A DNA stretch of 64,000 nt from Rickettsia tillamookensis (GCF_016743795.2 NZ_CP060138.2:186001-250000); one strand, 5' to 3'; shown: positions 18,633 to 32,351, counted from the stretch's first letter. The notes: generated from the letters alone by a model not told the origin. A program made the numbers and translations.

Positions 18633-18753
18633 CGTCATTGCGAGAAGAATTACGTAGTAATCAAGGCAAAGCAATCCAGTAAAAAATTCTGATTTACAGA
18701 ATTTTTTTATTATTTTTTCTGGATTGCCACGTCGCTTCGCTCCTCGCAATGAC
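18633..18753. repeat. R1 palindromic repeat in the rpoB-rpoC gap
   Basis: cgtcattgcgagaagaatta at the left, cgcttcgctcctcgcaatga then c at the right, with the central aaaaattctg / cagaattttttt hairpin. It would be transcribed as part of any rpoBC message. Confidence 0.83.
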
Positions 18754-18833
18754 TATTTGGTATTCAGGCGGGAATGACATATAGCAAGCAATAGGAACTC
18801 TAGTAAAATAGTATACTCGGAGTAAATAAAAAA

Positions 18834-18970
18834 TTGATAGACGAAGGTCAATTTCAAAAAGAGCTAGGAGTTCACAAGGCGAGGAACGCAGCGTATACTT
18901 AATACGTGAGTACCGAAGCTCTTGTAGAACGACAACGCCAATTTTTGAAATTCTACCTGGGTATATACGA
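18834..18970 (-). repeat. RPE1 copy a, between rpoB and rpoC
   Basis: On the minus strand it reads ttcaaaaattggcgttgtcg, ...ctcacgtattaagtatacgc, tgcgttcctcgccttgtgaa, ctcctagctctttttgaaat, tgaccttcgtctatc. This is the same order of blocks as the copy after pepA. It ends about 20 bases before the rpoC start. Confidence 0.8.
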
Positions 18971-18981
18971 GTAATTTTTAA

Positions 18982-23112
<4,131 letters not shown>

Positions 23113-23125
23113 ATATACTTTTAAT

Positions 23126-23224
23126 GTCATCCCGTGATTTATTCACGGGATCCAGTTAAAAATACTAATATTATTAGTATTTTTAGTTGTTTTACTGGAT
23201 ACCGTGGACAAGCCACGGTATGAC
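23126..23224. repeat. R2 palindromic repeat (gtcatcccg ... cacggtatgac)
   Basis: Left arm gtcatcccgtgatttattca then cgggatccag, inner hairpin aaaatactaa / ttagtatttt, right arm ctggataccgtggacaagcc then acggtatgac. The flank after it (gaggcgtgcaacaatgct) resembles the outer inverted repeat of the complete R2 copies at 58.6 and 60.2 kb. Confidence 0.8.
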
Positions 23225-23325
23225 ATCGAGCTGGGTTTTCGAGGCGTGCAACAATGCTGATGCCTCCACAGGAATGGCATAAAAGCGTTAAGCAATGATT
23301 TGCTATTTATATTAATTTAGGCTAT

Positions 23326-23523
23326 TTAACTTGAGGTCTGCTCACCTGAAATATTACCTAATATTTCAGGTATGTTTTCTTTGTTTTCTGAATTTTCGTT
23401 ATTTACGTCTACTTCTTCATAATGTATTGCATTTCTTCTAGTAATTATACGTGCCGGAAGCCTAGTTCCATTAGCATTAGCAACTGCATCGCTATTGTTA
23501 TTGGTGCTTAACGGTAATGGCAT
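23326..23523 (-). CDS. Hypothetical protein, 65 aa, Asn/Glu-rich
   Basis: Short acidic protein without recognisable domain: MPLPLSTNNNSDAVANANG, then a basic stretch RLPARIITRRNAIHYEEV, then an Asn/Glu-rich tail ending SGEQTSS. It starts 19 bp after the stop of the 387 aa gene on the same strand and probably shares its message. Low sequence complexity and lack of a membrane segment fit either a lineage-specific secreted protein or a decaying fragment. Confidence 0.5.
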   Translation of the reverse strand: MPLPLSTNNNSDAVANANGTRLPARIITRRNAIHYEEVDVNNENSENKENIPEILGNISGEQTSS

Positions 23524-23542
23524 ATTATATTAATATTTAAAG

Positions 23543-24706
23543 TTAATAACAAGCGATCGGTACTGTTAAATGCTCGTAGTTTTGACCTAAGTAAGATACT
23601 GGTTGTTCAAAGATATACATGTTATCATAATTATAATTACCGTATAATTGTAATCTTGCTAAAGAATCTTCATATCGGAAGTTTTCAAGTATTTCTTGAT
23701 TTTTAGATATCTGAATTTCTGCTAAACAATGTTCAACATAAGTTTTCAGTGCCTCTTGACAAATTCCATCATGTAAAGCTTTTAACATGAGTAAGTTTAC
23801 TAATGGGTTAATACCATTATTTGCATTAGTAGTAATCGTAGCTTCTTCGTGTTTTTGATCAATAGACATCTTCCCAAACTTCGCTTCTAGAGGTAATTTA
23901 TACGTCGATCCGGTATTTGTATCCTCACATATGTCTATGGTGGCAAGCACTTCTGTGTCTCCTTTAAATTCCTCTCTATAAGCTGGTTTAGAAAGATGTC
24001 TCACAGGCAATTCAGAAATTAAAGGCTCTTCATTGATTACTTCTACTTTCTCTATTTCAAGATTTTCTGATTCAGTATTGATTTTTTCTTCAAAATTTAT
24101 CTCTGGGAAAAGTGCTTTCACATCCGTTATTTCAAGCTTTTCTCCTTTTTTACCTACTTCATAAGCTTTAGAAACAATTTGTTTATAAATAACGTCAATT
24201 AATTCTCGTTTTGTTTGTATTTCATCAGAATAATTAATTCCTCCTTCATTCCAAAACTTTACTATTTTAGAAAAAGCAGGAATATATTTACCGGTCTTTG
24301 CTAAAAATTTTTGTATAAATGTAGGTTCAACAAGAGGTGCTAATGTAAGGTTTTCTTCATATTTTTTAAATACATACTCGACAATTTTAGGTATATTTTG
24401 ATCTGTTTCTATTTCGTCAGGTAAGCCGTGTAATATTTTTTTGGCTATTGCTTGATCCATCTTTTTATACAAAATATTAACCCCGATCCATGTCCATATC
24501 GGATTAGCCGTAAAACAAAGCTTTGTTACATAAAATGCTAGCGATATAGGTAGAGATAATAACTTTAAATAGTTAAGGCTAGTATATCGTATTGGATAAG
24601 GCGTGAGGCTATAAATCTCATCCATATCTTGGTTTAGCTCACATGATGTTTTAATTATTGTATACTTCTGCTTAATTATATGAGAAGTGATGTCATGTAC
24701 TGGCAT
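23543..24706 (-). CDS. Hypothetical protein, 387 aa, one hydrophobic region
   Basis: I do not recognise this protein. Residues about 45-75 ([20 protein letters not shown] and on to [10 protein letters not shown]) form a hydrophobic, possibly membrane-inserted stretch. The rest is soluble, acidic and rich in Glu and Lys, with likely helices around [15 protein letters not shown] and near the C-terminus. No signal peptide is seen. It is divergent from pepA, sharing a 160 bp gap with it, and is followed by a 65 aa ORF. Size, charge and apparent restriction to rickettsiae make a host-interaction role possible but unsupported. Confidence 0.75.
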   Translation of the reverse strand: MPVHDITSHIIKQKYTIIKTSCELNQDMDEIYSLTPYPIRYTSLNYLKLLSLPISLAFYVTKLCFTANPIWTWIGVNILYKKMDQAIAKKILHGLPDEIETDQNIPKIVEYVFKKYEENLTLAPLVEPTFIQKFLAKTGKYIPAFSKIVKFWNEGGINYSDEIQTKRELIDVIYKQIVSKAYEVGKKGEKLEITDVKALFPEINFEEKINTESENLEIEKVEVINEEPLISELPVRHLSKPAYREEFKGDTEVLATIDICEDTNTGSTYKLPLEAKFGKMSIDQKHEEATITTNANNGINPLVNLLMLKALHDGICQEALKTYVEHCLAEIQISKNQEILENFRYEDSLARLQLYGNYNYDNMYIFEQPVSYLGQNYEHLTVPIACY

Positions 24707-24869
24707 ATTATTACTTAAATTTAACTAATTCATCAGCAAAATATAAAAAACATTAACATTTGTCAAATGCTATTTAATGAGATTTTGTTTTAAATCAATT
24801 ATAATACTTGCAAAGTTTTATCAAGATAAATAGAATTATCCAAAGTCAAAAGTAATATAAGGAATGAGT

Positions 24870-26375
24870 ATGCTTAACATAAACTTTGTGAATGAAGAAT
24901 CATCTACTAATCAGGGTCTAGTAGTTTTTATTGATGAACAGTTAAAGCTTGATAGTAATTTAATAGGGCTTGATCAACAACATCATGGATTAATTTCTAA
25001 AACTATTCAGAATAAACTGCAGTTTACCGGTAAATATGGACAGATTAAAGTTATTCCGTCTGTCATTAAATCAGGCGAGGTTAGATATTTGATAATAGCA
25101 GGTCTTGGGAATGAAGAAAAATTAACTGAAGCAAAAATTGAAGAATTAGGAGGTAAAATCTTACAAAATGCAATTTGTGCTAAAATTTCTACTATCGGCT
25201 TAAAAGTTACAAATAAAATTAGCAGGTTTACATCTCAAATATTTGCATCTTTAATTGCTAGTGGTGCATTTCTTGCTTCTTACAGATTTGATAAATATAG
25301 AACTACTTTAAAAGAAGCAGAGAAGTTTGCAGTAGAGTCAATTGAGATTTTTACCGATAATAGTACTGAAGCGGCAAAATTATTTGAAGTCAAAAAATTA
25401 ATTGCTGAGGCAGTATTTTTTACACGAGATATATGTAATGAACCGTCAAATATTAAAACTCCGCAAGTTTATGCTGAAAGAATAGTTGATATACTTGAAC
25501 CCTTAGGAGTAGATGTTGACGTTATCGGTGAACGTGAGATGAAAAATCTTGGTATGGGAGCATTACTTGGAGTTGGTCAAGGTTCACAAAACGAGTCAAA
25601 ATTAGTAGTGATGGAATATAAAGGCGGCAGTAAAGATGCTCTGACTATTGCTTTGGTTGGTAAAGGAGTGATTTTTGATACAGGTGGTATTTCCTTAAAG
25701 CCGTCAAGTAATATGCATTTAATGAGATACGATATGGGAGGTTCTGCAGCAGTCGTGGGTGCTATGATTGCGGTTGCCGGTCAAAAATTACCTGTAAATA
25801 TAGTCGGTGTTGTAGGGCTTGTAGAAAATATGCCGTCCGGTAATGCACAGCGTCCAGGGGATGTGGTAACTACTATGTCAGGGCAAACTGCCGAAGTTTT
25901 AAATACCGATGCAGAAGGGCGTTTAGTACTTGCTGATGCCGTTTGGTATGCACAAGAAAAATTTAAGCCTAAATGCGTGATTGACGTTGCAACTCTAACA
26001 GGAGCGATAACCGTAGCACTCGGCAGTACATATGCCGGTTGTTTTTCCAATAATGATGAGTTAGCTGATAAGTTAATAAAAATAGGGGAAGAAGTTAATG
26101 AAAAACTTTGGAGGATGCCGCTTCATGATGAATACGATGCAATGATCAATTCCGACATAGCCGATATGGCAAATATCGGGAATGTTCCGGGAGCTGCTGG
26201 AAGTTGCACGGCTGCACATTTCATTAAACGTTTCATTAAAGAGGGGGTTGATTGGGCACATTTAGATATAGCAGGCGTTGCAAATAGTAATAAAGCTTCA
26301 GCACTCGGTCCGAAAGGGGCAGTTGGGTATGGTGTGAGATTACTTGAAAAATTTATCAAAGAATATACTCGATGA
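24870..26375 (+). CDS. pepA: Cytosol (leucyl) aminopeptidase
   Basis: M17 metallo-aminopeptidase that removes N-terminal residues from peptides; in E. coli PepA is also a DNA-binding recombination accessory factor. The signature NTDAEGRLVLADA is at residues about 344-356, and the metal and catalytic region VGKGVIFDTGGISLKPS is intact. AAGGA at 24859-24863 abuts an ATG at 24864, which is too close, but lies six bases before the ATG at 24870; I therefore take the protein as 501 aa starting MLNINFVNEE. The last codons (EYTR) and the stop fall within the edge of an RPE1 element. Confidence 0.96.
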   Translation: MLNINFVNEESSTNQGLVVFIDEQLKLDSNLIGLDQQHHGLISKTIQNKLQFTGKYGQIKVIPSVIKSGEVRYLIIAGLGNEEKLTEAKIEELGGKILQNAICAKISTIGLKVTNKISRFTSQIFASLIASGAFLASYRFDKYRTTLKEAEKFAVESIEIFTDNSTEAAKLFEVKKLIAEAVFFTRDICNEPSNIKTPQVYAERIVDILEPLGVDVDVIGEREMKNLGMGALLGVGQGSQNESKLVVMEYKGGSKDALTIALVGKGVIFDTGGISLKPSSNMHLMRYDMGGSAAVVGAMIAVAGQKLPVNIVGVVGLVENMPSGNAQRPGDVVTTMSGQTAEVLNTDAEGRLVLADAVWYAQEKFKPKCVIDVATLTGAITVALGSTYAGCFSNNDELADKLIKIGEEVNEKLWRMPLHDEYDAMINSDIADMANIGNVPGAAGSCTAAHFIKRFIKEGVDWAHLDIAGVANSNKASALGPKGAVGYGVRLLEKFIKEYTR

Positions 26376-26491
26376 ACTTCAAAAATTGGCTACGTCGTTC
26401 TACAAGTGCTGCGGTACTCACGTATTAAGTATACGCTGCGTTCCTCGTCTTGTGAACTCCTTGCTCTTTTTGAAGTTGATCTTCGTATATC
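26364..26491 (+). repeat. RPE1 copy b, overlapping the pepA 3' end
   Basis: Blocks in order: atactcgatgaacttcaaaa, attggctacgtcgttctaca, actcacgtattaagtatacg, ctgcgttcctcgtcttgtga, actccttgctctttttgaag, ttgatcttcgtatatc. The first block includes the last two pepA codons and its stop. A 71-codon ORF reading through it is judged spurious. Confidence 0.8.
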
Positions 26492-26542
26492 ACATATTAC
26501 TTAGTATATTATACCTACCATTTGTTTATTCTGAATATAATT

Positions 26543-27343
26543 ATGAACACAATAAATAAACCTTATATATTTGTTATAGGTAATGAAAAAGGCGGAGCAG
26601 GTAAAACTACCTGTTCTATGCATCTAATAATCGCTCTGCTTTATCAAAATTATTCGGTAGTAAGTATAGATACCGATTCACGTCAAAGTTCATTAACGAA
26701 TTATTTAAAAAATCGAGATTTATATAATAAACAAAATCCTGATAAACCTGTATTAGTACCGAAACATTTTCATATATCGGAAAGCGAAGTAGAAGAGCAA
26801 GTAAAGAGTTTTGAGGAAGTACTAGAAAATAATCAAGATGCCGATTATATAGTGATTGATACCCCAGGTAGTCATACTCCTTTATCAAGAGTTGCTCATT
26901 CTTACGCCGATACAATTATTACCCCGATTAATGATAGTTTTCTAGATTTAGACGTAATAGCAAAAATCGATAGTAAGGATGAAATTATTAGCCCATCAAT
27001 ATATAGTCAAATGATTTGGGAGCAGAAAATGGAGCGTGCTAGTCGTGATAGAATTAGTATAGATTGGGTAATACTTCGTAATCGTTTAAGCAATCTTGAT
27101 GCGTTAAACAAAAGACGAGTAGGAAATGTACTGGCTAAACTTGCTAAAAGGATTAACTTTAAACTCGCAGAAGGATTTAGTGAACGTGTAATATATAGGG
27201 AGTTATTTTTACAAGGTCTAACATTACTTGATCTAAAAACTGCAAAATATGATAGAGCATTTAATAGCTCACACGTGCTTGCACGTCAAGAATTACGAAA
27301 TTTTTTAGACTTTTTAGGTATTAAGGCTGCGTTCAAAGGTTAA
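26543..27343 (+). CDS. mipZ: MipZ-type division-plane positioning ATPase (ParA family)
   Basis: Alphaproteobacterial relative of ParA that, in Caulobacter, forms a gradient from the poles and places FtsZ at midcell. The deviant Walker A NEKGGAGKTT is near the N-terminus, followed by SIDTDSRQSSLTNYLKNR, Walker B-like DYIVIDTPGSHTP and the MipZ-like DSFLDLDVIAKID, IDWVILRNRLSNLDA and VIYRELFLQGLTLLDL. These match MipZ better than chromosomal ParA, and there is no parB next to it. An upstream in-frame TTG at 26522 lies beside a repeat; the ATG at 26543 fits the family start (266 aa). Confidence 0.88.
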   Translation: MNTINKPYIFVIGNEKGGAGKTTCSMHLIIALLYQNYSVVSIDTDSRQSSLTNYLKNRDLYNKQNPDKPVLVPKHFHISESEVEEQVKSFEEVLENNQDADYIVIDTPGSHTPLSRVAHSYADTIITPINDSFLDLDVIAKIDSKDEIISPSIYSQMIWEQKMERASRDRISIDWVILRNRLSNLDALNKRRVGNVLAKLAKRINFKLAEGFSERVIYRELFLQGLTLLDLKTAKYDRAFNSSHVLARQELRNFLDFLGIKAAFKG

Positions 27344-27428
27344 TTTTTATTAAAGTTTTTCTTGTATAAAGTTAAAAAATATATATAATACGCAAAATTA
27401 ATATGTTTTAACTTTATAAGAGAAACAA

Positions 27429-27863
27429 ATGCCAAATATTGCTGAAAATATTTCAAAACTACCGGAAGAACAAGAAAAAGTTAATAAGCTTGTTGATCAA
27501 TACAAAAATTTAACTCCGGAAGAACAAAAAATTGTTGATAGAAAACTTAAGTCACATTTTACAAAAGAAGAGCTAGAACAAGATGAGCTTAAATCAAGAA
27601 TGAATAACATACGTAGTAATTTGTCCAATAAAGACCAAGAAAAACTACAAGCAGGTAATAATTCTATAGGTGAAATAGCAAAAGATGTATTATCGTTAGT
27701 TAAAGGAATAATAAATCTAGTAGAAAATGTTGCAGAGATAATTAAAAACCCTAAGAAAGCAATATATGAATGGATTAAAGGTGAGTTAAATCAAGTAAAA
27801 CCGGAGCAACAAAATTATCAGCAACTCCCATCAAAGCCAAAAGCTGCTGCAATATCAAGATAA
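27429..27863 (+). CDS. Hypothetical protein, 144 aa, helical
   Basis: Unrecognised soluble protein. The first half is strongly charged and likely coiled-coil (KLPEEQEKVNKLVDQYKNL, then LTPEEQKIVDRKLKSHFTKE; a PEEQ motif occurs twice). The second half has an amphipathic or hydrophobic segment, VLSLVKGIINLVENVAEII, and a basic Pro/Gln tail ending SKPKAAAISR. The gene stands alone between mipZ and aspS on the same strand; ACTTTATAAGAGAAAC precedes the ATG. No family can be named. Confidence 0.72.
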   Translation: MPNIAENISKLPEEQEKVNKLVDQYKNLTPEEQKIVDRKLKSHFTKEELEQDELKSRMNNIRSNLSNKDQEKLQAGNNSIGEIAKDVLSLVKGIINLVENVAEIIKNPKKAIYEWIKGELNQVKPEQQNYQQLPSKPKAAAISR

Positions 27864-27940
27864 ATTTTTAGTTTTTATTTGCGAAAATTTGCAATTTTAT
27901 GTATATAATATAGGGGAAATCGTATAATAAAGAAATAAAA

Positions 27941-29749
27941 ATGCATAAATACAGAACTCATAATTGTAACGAATTACAAATCTCCGATGTTGGGAAAGAA
28001 GTTAAATTATCCGGTTGGGTACATAGAAGAAGAGATCACGGTAATCTAGTTTTCATAGATTTACGTGATCATTACGGTATAACTCAAATCGTCTTTACCG
28101 ATCAAAACCCACAGCTTATGGAGGATGCTAGCCGTTTGCGTTATGAGTCGGTAATTACAGTAAGCGGTACAGTTGTAGCAAGATCAAATGATACTATTAA
28201 TGATACGCTTCCGACAGGTCATATTGAGGTCTTAGCAGGTGAATTTATTATTGAATCGGCTGCAGATACTCTACCTTTTGTTATTAATACCGAAAAAGAT
28301 GCTCCGGAAGATTCAAGGCTTAAGCATCGTTTTTTAGATCTTAGACGTGAGAAATTGCATAATAATATAATACTCCGCTCACAAATTATTTCTCATATTC
28401 GTCATTTGATGACGGGAAGAGGTTTTACCGAATTTCAAACACCGATTTTAACGGCAAGTTCACCTGAAGGTGCTAGAGATTTCTTAGTACCGAGTAGAAT
28501 GCATCCGGGTAAGTTCTATGCGTTACCGCAAGCACCTCAGCAATTCAAGCAGTTATTGATGGTATCAGGCTTTGATCGTTATTTCCAAATTGCTCCTTGT
28601 TTTCGGGATGAAGATGCAAGAGCCGATAGATCACCTGGCGAGTTTTATCAGCTAGATGTAGAAATGTCGTTTGTTACACAGGAAGACGTATTTAGTACTA
28701 TTGAGCCTGTGATGTATGATTTATTCACTAAATTCACGGATAAAAAAGTATCAGAGACTCCTTTTGTTCGTATTCCGTATAATGAATCTATGCTAAAATA
28801 CGGCTCTGATAAGCCTGATTTACGAAATCCTATTATAATTGCTGATGTAACTGAGATATTTAGAGATTCCGATTTTACGATTTTCAGAGAGAATATCAAA
28901 AAAGGTAGTATTGTTCGTGCAATTCCTGCCCCTAAGGCAGCTGCACTGCCTCGTAGTTTCTTCGATAAAATGATAGAGTTTGCGATATCGGAAGGAGCAG
29001 GTGGACTTGGCTATATTCAGTTTAGTGAAACCGGTGAAGCAAAAGGACCGGTAGCAAAATTCTTAAGCCCGCAGCAATTAGAGAGTTTAAAAGCTACAGC
29101 TAGTATTAGTAACGGTGATGCCGTATTTTTTGCTAGCGATAAAAAAGAAAAAGCTGCAAAGCTTGCAGGTAAGGTTAGAATAAGGCTTGGCGAAGAGCTT
29201 GATTTACTTGAAAAAGATTGCTTTAAATTCTGTTGGATTACTGATTTTCCATTTTATGAATTAAATGAAGAAACAGGAAAAATCGATTTTAGCCATAATC
29301 CGTTTTCTATGCCGCAGGGGGGAATAGACGCTTTAGAGCAAGCTAAAACCACTGAAGAGTTATTAGAACTTACCGCTTATCAATATGATATTGTTTGTAA
29401 TGGTATTGAGCTTTCCAGCGGTGCTATTAGAAACCATAAGCCGGAAATTATGTATAAAGCATTTTCCATAGCAGGTTATAGTGAAGAGGAAGTTGATAAG
29501 AGATTTGGGGGGATGATTAGAGCATTTAAGTTTGGAGCACCGCCGCATGGCGGGATAGCCCCGGGAATTGACCGAATCGTTATGCTGCTTGCAGAAGCAA
29601 CCAATATAAGAGAAATAATTGCATTTCCTTTAAATCAGCAAGCTGAAGATTTACTAATGAACGCTCCAAGCTATGTAGAAGATAAAGCTCTAAAAGAGCT
29701 AAGCATTATGCTATCACCGTCAGCTAGAAAAAATGCAGAGAAAGAATAA
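27941..29749 (+). CDS. aspS: Aspartyl-tRNA synthetase (probably non-discriminating)
   Basis: Class II synthetase charging tRNA-Asp, and probably also tRNA-Asn with Asp for later amidation by GatCAB. 602 aa bacterial type with N-terminal OB fold ([20 protein letters not shown]), motif 2 [20 protein letters not shown], the bacterial insertion domain and motif 3 [14 protein letters not shown]. GatB, GatA and GatC are encoded at 35.3-38.6 kb. No asnS or glnS is in the window. The non-discriminating role is inferred from the presence of gatCAB, not from a diagnostic residue. Confidence 0.97.
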   Translation: MHKYRTHNCNELQISDVGKEVKLSGWVHRRRDHGNLVFIDLRDHYGITQIVFTDQNPQLMEDASRLRYESVITVSGTVVARSNDTINDTLPTGHIEVLAGEFIIESAADTLPFVINTEKDAPEDSRLKHRFLDLRREKLHNNIILRSQIISHIRHLMTGRGFTEFQTPILTASSPEGARDFLVPSRMHPGKFYALPQAPQQFKQLLMVSGFDRYFQIAPCFRDEDARADRSPGEFYQLDVEMSFVTQEDVFSTIEPVMYDLFTKFTDKKVSETPFVRIPYNESMLKYGSDKPDLRNPIIIADVTEIFRDSDFTIFRENIKKGSIVRAIPAPKAAALPRSFFDKMIEFAISEGAGGLGYIQFSETGEAKGPVAKFLSPQQLESLKATASISNGDAVFFASDKKEKAAKLAGKVRIRLGEELDLLEKDCFKFCWITDFPFYELNEETGKIDFSHNPFSMPQGGIDALEQAKTTEELLELTAYQYDIVCNGIELSSGAIRNHKPEIMYKAFSIAGYSEEEVDKRFGGMIRAFKFGAPPHGGIAPGIDRIVMLLAEATNIREIIAFPLNQQAEDLLMNAPSYVEDKALKELSIMLSPSARKNAEKE

Positions 29750-29827
29750 GAATTCATAGTTGTTGTATGGCTCAAAAAATACGCTTGGTGTCATTCTCAC
29801 GTAGTATTGTGTGGCATCGAAATCCCT

Positions 29828-29923
29828 CGTCATTGCGAGGAGTGAGGTAGTCCCGACGTGGCAATCTCAGGAATTTCGCCTGAGATTGCTTCGTCAATTA
29901 CTTCGTAATTTCTTTGCAATGAC
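29828..29923. repeat. R1 palindromic repeat
   Basis: cgtcattgcgaggagtgagg at the left, tttctttgcaatgac at the right, after aspS. The following bases (cagaaccacgcaacaatacc) resemble the outer inverted repeat seen beside other R1 and R2 copies. Confidence 0.8.
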
Positions 29924-29993
29924 AATGAAACAGAACCACGCAACAATACCGTGACTGCTCGCAATGACGTTTAAGGCATATCCTCAACAATGC

Positions 29994-30344
29994 CTATCTT
30001 TGTTTCTGATTTTCCCTTTTAGCTTGTAATTTAGAGAATGCAATTTCTTTTACCGCTTCTACTCTTTTTGGCTGAATGCCTTGATTTCCTTTTTGTTTTA
30101 ATATGTTGCCAATTTTTATACTTTCTGCTATCAGCTTCTGTGTATCATGAATTTTATTTAAATTTTCAGGAGAAATTTTTTTCATAAAATAGTTTGAAAC
30201 GTTAGATAAACCTATCTTTTCACAAAAATTTCCTACCTTGTAATATATAGTATCTTTGGAATTTAACTTGAAAGATTTAGCATTTAATAAGTTAGTCGTA
30301 TTTTCGATATTATCCTGATATTTTAAATCTTTCTTTATACCCAT
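29994..30344 (-). CDS. Hypothetical protein, 116 aa, overlapping the kinase-like gene
   Basis: Basic, helical, no recognised domain: MGIKKDLKYQDNIENTTNLL at the start, KLQAKRENQKQR at the end. Its first 35 bases overlap the 3' end of the 597 aa gene in another frame. It may be a separate small protein translated by coupling, or the shifted C-terminal part of a once longer protein, since its composition (Lys, Asn, Ile-rich helices) is like that of the large gene's tail. Confidence 0.5.
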   Translation of the reverse strand: MGIKKDLKYQDNIENTTNLLNAKSFKLNSKDTIYYKVGNFCEKIGLSNVSNYFMKKISPENLNKIHDTQKLIAESIKIGNILKQKGNQGIQPKRVEAVKEIAFSKLQAKRENQKQR

Positions 30345-32103
30345 CCTGCTCAGTAAGATAATTTTCTTTTTTTAGCTCTTTCATTATATTGTCGTAGAAT
30401 TTTGTTACTTCTTTATCGGTTACGTTTTTAGTTGTTGCCTGCTTTGTAAAATCAACGATTAGTGACTCCAACTTTTCGCCTGTAGATTTATCTTGTGTAC
30501 GCATTGATTTTACAGGATCAGAAATTTGTACTTCTACTTTATCTTTCTTAACCTCAACTTCTGTTTCTTTCCATTTTCCTTCTAAATCTTTGCTCCATTG
30601 TTGTTCCTTGATTATTTCTTTTTTCAAGCCTATAGAAGTTTTAATTTGGTAATTATTTTCATACGCCCACTCTTTAGCATCTATACCTTCAATTTTAATG
30701 TTATTATTTATTGCATAGAGTACCGGATCTTTTACAGGTGAGTTAGCGAAAGCCTCTAACCAACCACCATTGTTAAATTCAGGTAAAACATTACTGAATT
30801 TTGTTACTATCTCAGCTCCTTTGGCAACTTCTTGCATATTAATAAGATTTTCTTTTATACTGCCTTTATAGTGTTTCCTCAAATCATCAAAATTTTTAAT
30901 ATTAGTGGATAACGCAATATTTTTCGGATCAAACCCAGCTTTTTTTAATTCATCAATTTTTTGATCAACTATTGCCTCCATCTGTTTCTCATCAAATTGA
31001 CTTATCATTTGATTTAACGATTCGCTATATTTATCGATACTAAATGAGAAATTACCTGCTTTAATAGCAGCACTGTAGCCGACTCCAGGATGTGCAAACA
31101 TTTCATTTGTTGATTGGATCATACTGCCAAAATCCTTATGAAATGCTAAAAAAGAGCGACCATGATCAATTTTGGTTATTGTTTTACCATCCTGCACCAT
31201 TAAATTACCAGCATGATAATCTACTTCCCCCAGCATATGACAAGCAGCTATGGCTTTTTCAAATCCTTCCAGCTTTTTTAAATTTTGATCATTAGCTCTG
31301 ACTCTAGTTTGACCCGATAAACCGGAAAATTCTGTTAGTGTTACAGCATTATCAAAAAATTTAGAACGTACATAAAGTGAATCAGGGTGTTTTTCATCTG
31401 CTTTTACTAGACCTTCTTTTGGTGCTCGATCATGTAATAAAAATTGATACATGGTAGAGCCTATTAATTCTTGTACCCCATCTCTTCGGTCAGCAATAGC
31501 CTGTTTTCGTGCCTTATTATCTTGTATTTTTTGGCATGCAGCATGAGTTTTATAAAAATGTTTTAAAATAAAAGTATTTCCTAGCTCATCTTTAGCAACA
31601 TAACCCGCAGAAACTCCCGCTGCTTTTTTACCTGCTTGAGCAAATTCGGTTTGCTGTGCTACCCTCTTATCACGTAGCATATCATCAATTGCTTTTTTAG
31701 GGTCATTAGGATTTCTTATTCCTTCAAGTTTTCTGTAATCTGCGTTATATCGGCTATCATCTAATCCAACTTGTCGTTCAATTGCGTCTTCCATAACTAA
31801 ATGCTGTAAAAGAGGTGTATCGATTATTTCCCTTAATTCCTTATTTTTATCTCCTGGAAATGTATTTTTTATTATTGTTGTTACTTTAGCTAAGTCTGTA
31901 GTACTAAAATTAGCTAATTCTATTTGACTGATATATAGGCTTGTAGTAGTAGGGGATTGGTCATTAGAAAGGTCAATAGCATATTCTGCAATACCTTCGC
32001 AGGCTCTAGATATTTTAGCATTTAATGCTGTATCTTCTGTTTTGAGGGCTTTAAAAAGTTGTTCTTGTAATAATAATTCCTGTTGAGTTTTTTCTTTAGA
32101 CAT
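30310..32103 (-). CDS. Kinase-like-fold protein, candidate phosphoinositide-kinase-type secreted effector (Risk1-like)
   Basis: 597 aa, no signal peptide or membrane segment. A kinase-like core is visible: a Gly/Ala-rich loop near residues 157-170, a possible ATP-binding Lys at 181 in NTFILKHFYK, a catalytic-loop-like VDYHAGNLMV (Asp295, His297, Asn300) and a metal-binding-like KIDHGRS (Asp313). The H-x-x-N ... D-x-G order fits PI3/4-kinase-like or other atypical kinases. R. typhi is known to secrete the PI3-kinase effector Risk1; I believe its gene maps to this part of the genome, but I cannot align them here. The remaining 280 C-terminal residues are helical and charged. Overlapped at its 3' end by a 116 aa ORF. 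Confidence 0.6.
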   Translation of the reverse strand: MSKEKTQQELLLQEQLFKALKTEDTALNAKISRACEGIAEYAIDLSNDQSPTTTSLYISQIELANFSTTDLAKVTTIIKNTFPGDKNKELREIIDTPLLQHLVMEDAIERQVGLDDSRYNADYRKLEGIRNPNDPKKAIDDMLRDKRVAQQTEFAQAGKKAAGVSAGYVAKDELGNTFILKHFYKTHAACQKIQDNKARKQAIADRRDGVQELIGSTMYQFLLHDRAPKEGLVKADEKHPDSLYVRSKFFDNAVTLTEFSGLSGQTRVRANDQNLKKLEGFEKAIAACHMLGEVDYHAGNLMVQDGKTITKIDHGRSFLAFHKDFGSMIQSTNEMFAHPGVGYSAAIKAGNFSFSIDKYSESLNQMISQFDEKQMEAIVDQKIDELKKAGFDPKNIALSTNIKNFDDLRKHYKGSIKENLINMQEVAKGAEIVTKFSNVLPEFNNGGWLEAFANSPVKDPVLYAINNNIKIEGIDAKEWAYENNYQIKTSIGLKKEIIKEQQWSKDLEGKWKETEVEVKKDKVEVQISDPVKSMRTQDKSTGEKLESLIVDFTKQATTKNVTDKEVTKFYDNIMKELKKENYLTEQDGYKERFKISG

Positions 32104-32165
32104 AAAAATAACCTGATTATATTAACTAATGCTTCAAAAATTTATTATATAAATTTATTAATCGT

Positions 32166-32259
32166 TATTAATTGCAGGGAAGAAAAAAATTCTAATGTGC
32201 AGAATTTTTTTATTATTTTTTCTGGATTGCCGAACTCGCTTCGACCGTTCGCAATGACG
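32166..32259. repeat. R1 repeat, partial (left end lost)
   Basis: Only the inner hairpin (aaaaattctaatgtgcagaa then ttttttt) and the right arm (ctggattgccgaactcgctt ... gcaatgacg) remain, upstream of the kinase-like gene. The right arm carries substitutions (ccgttcgcaatgacg) relative to other copies, suggesting age. Confidence 0.65.
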
Positions 32260-32351
32260 AGTCGGTATACATACAACAAGGTCCCGCTTTTGTGGGGGAG
32301 GTCTTTTTAAAAACTATTCAGTACTATAGATTTGATCGTGATATGACAATG

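Noticed and set aside
26344..26559. 71-codon ORF after pepA
   Set aside because: It starts inside pepA in another frame and is read through RPE1 copy b; no ribosome-binding site and no family match.
32083..32310. 75-codon plus-strand ORF upstream of the kinase-like gene
   Set aside because: Partly in an R1 fragment, no start signals, low-complexity product.
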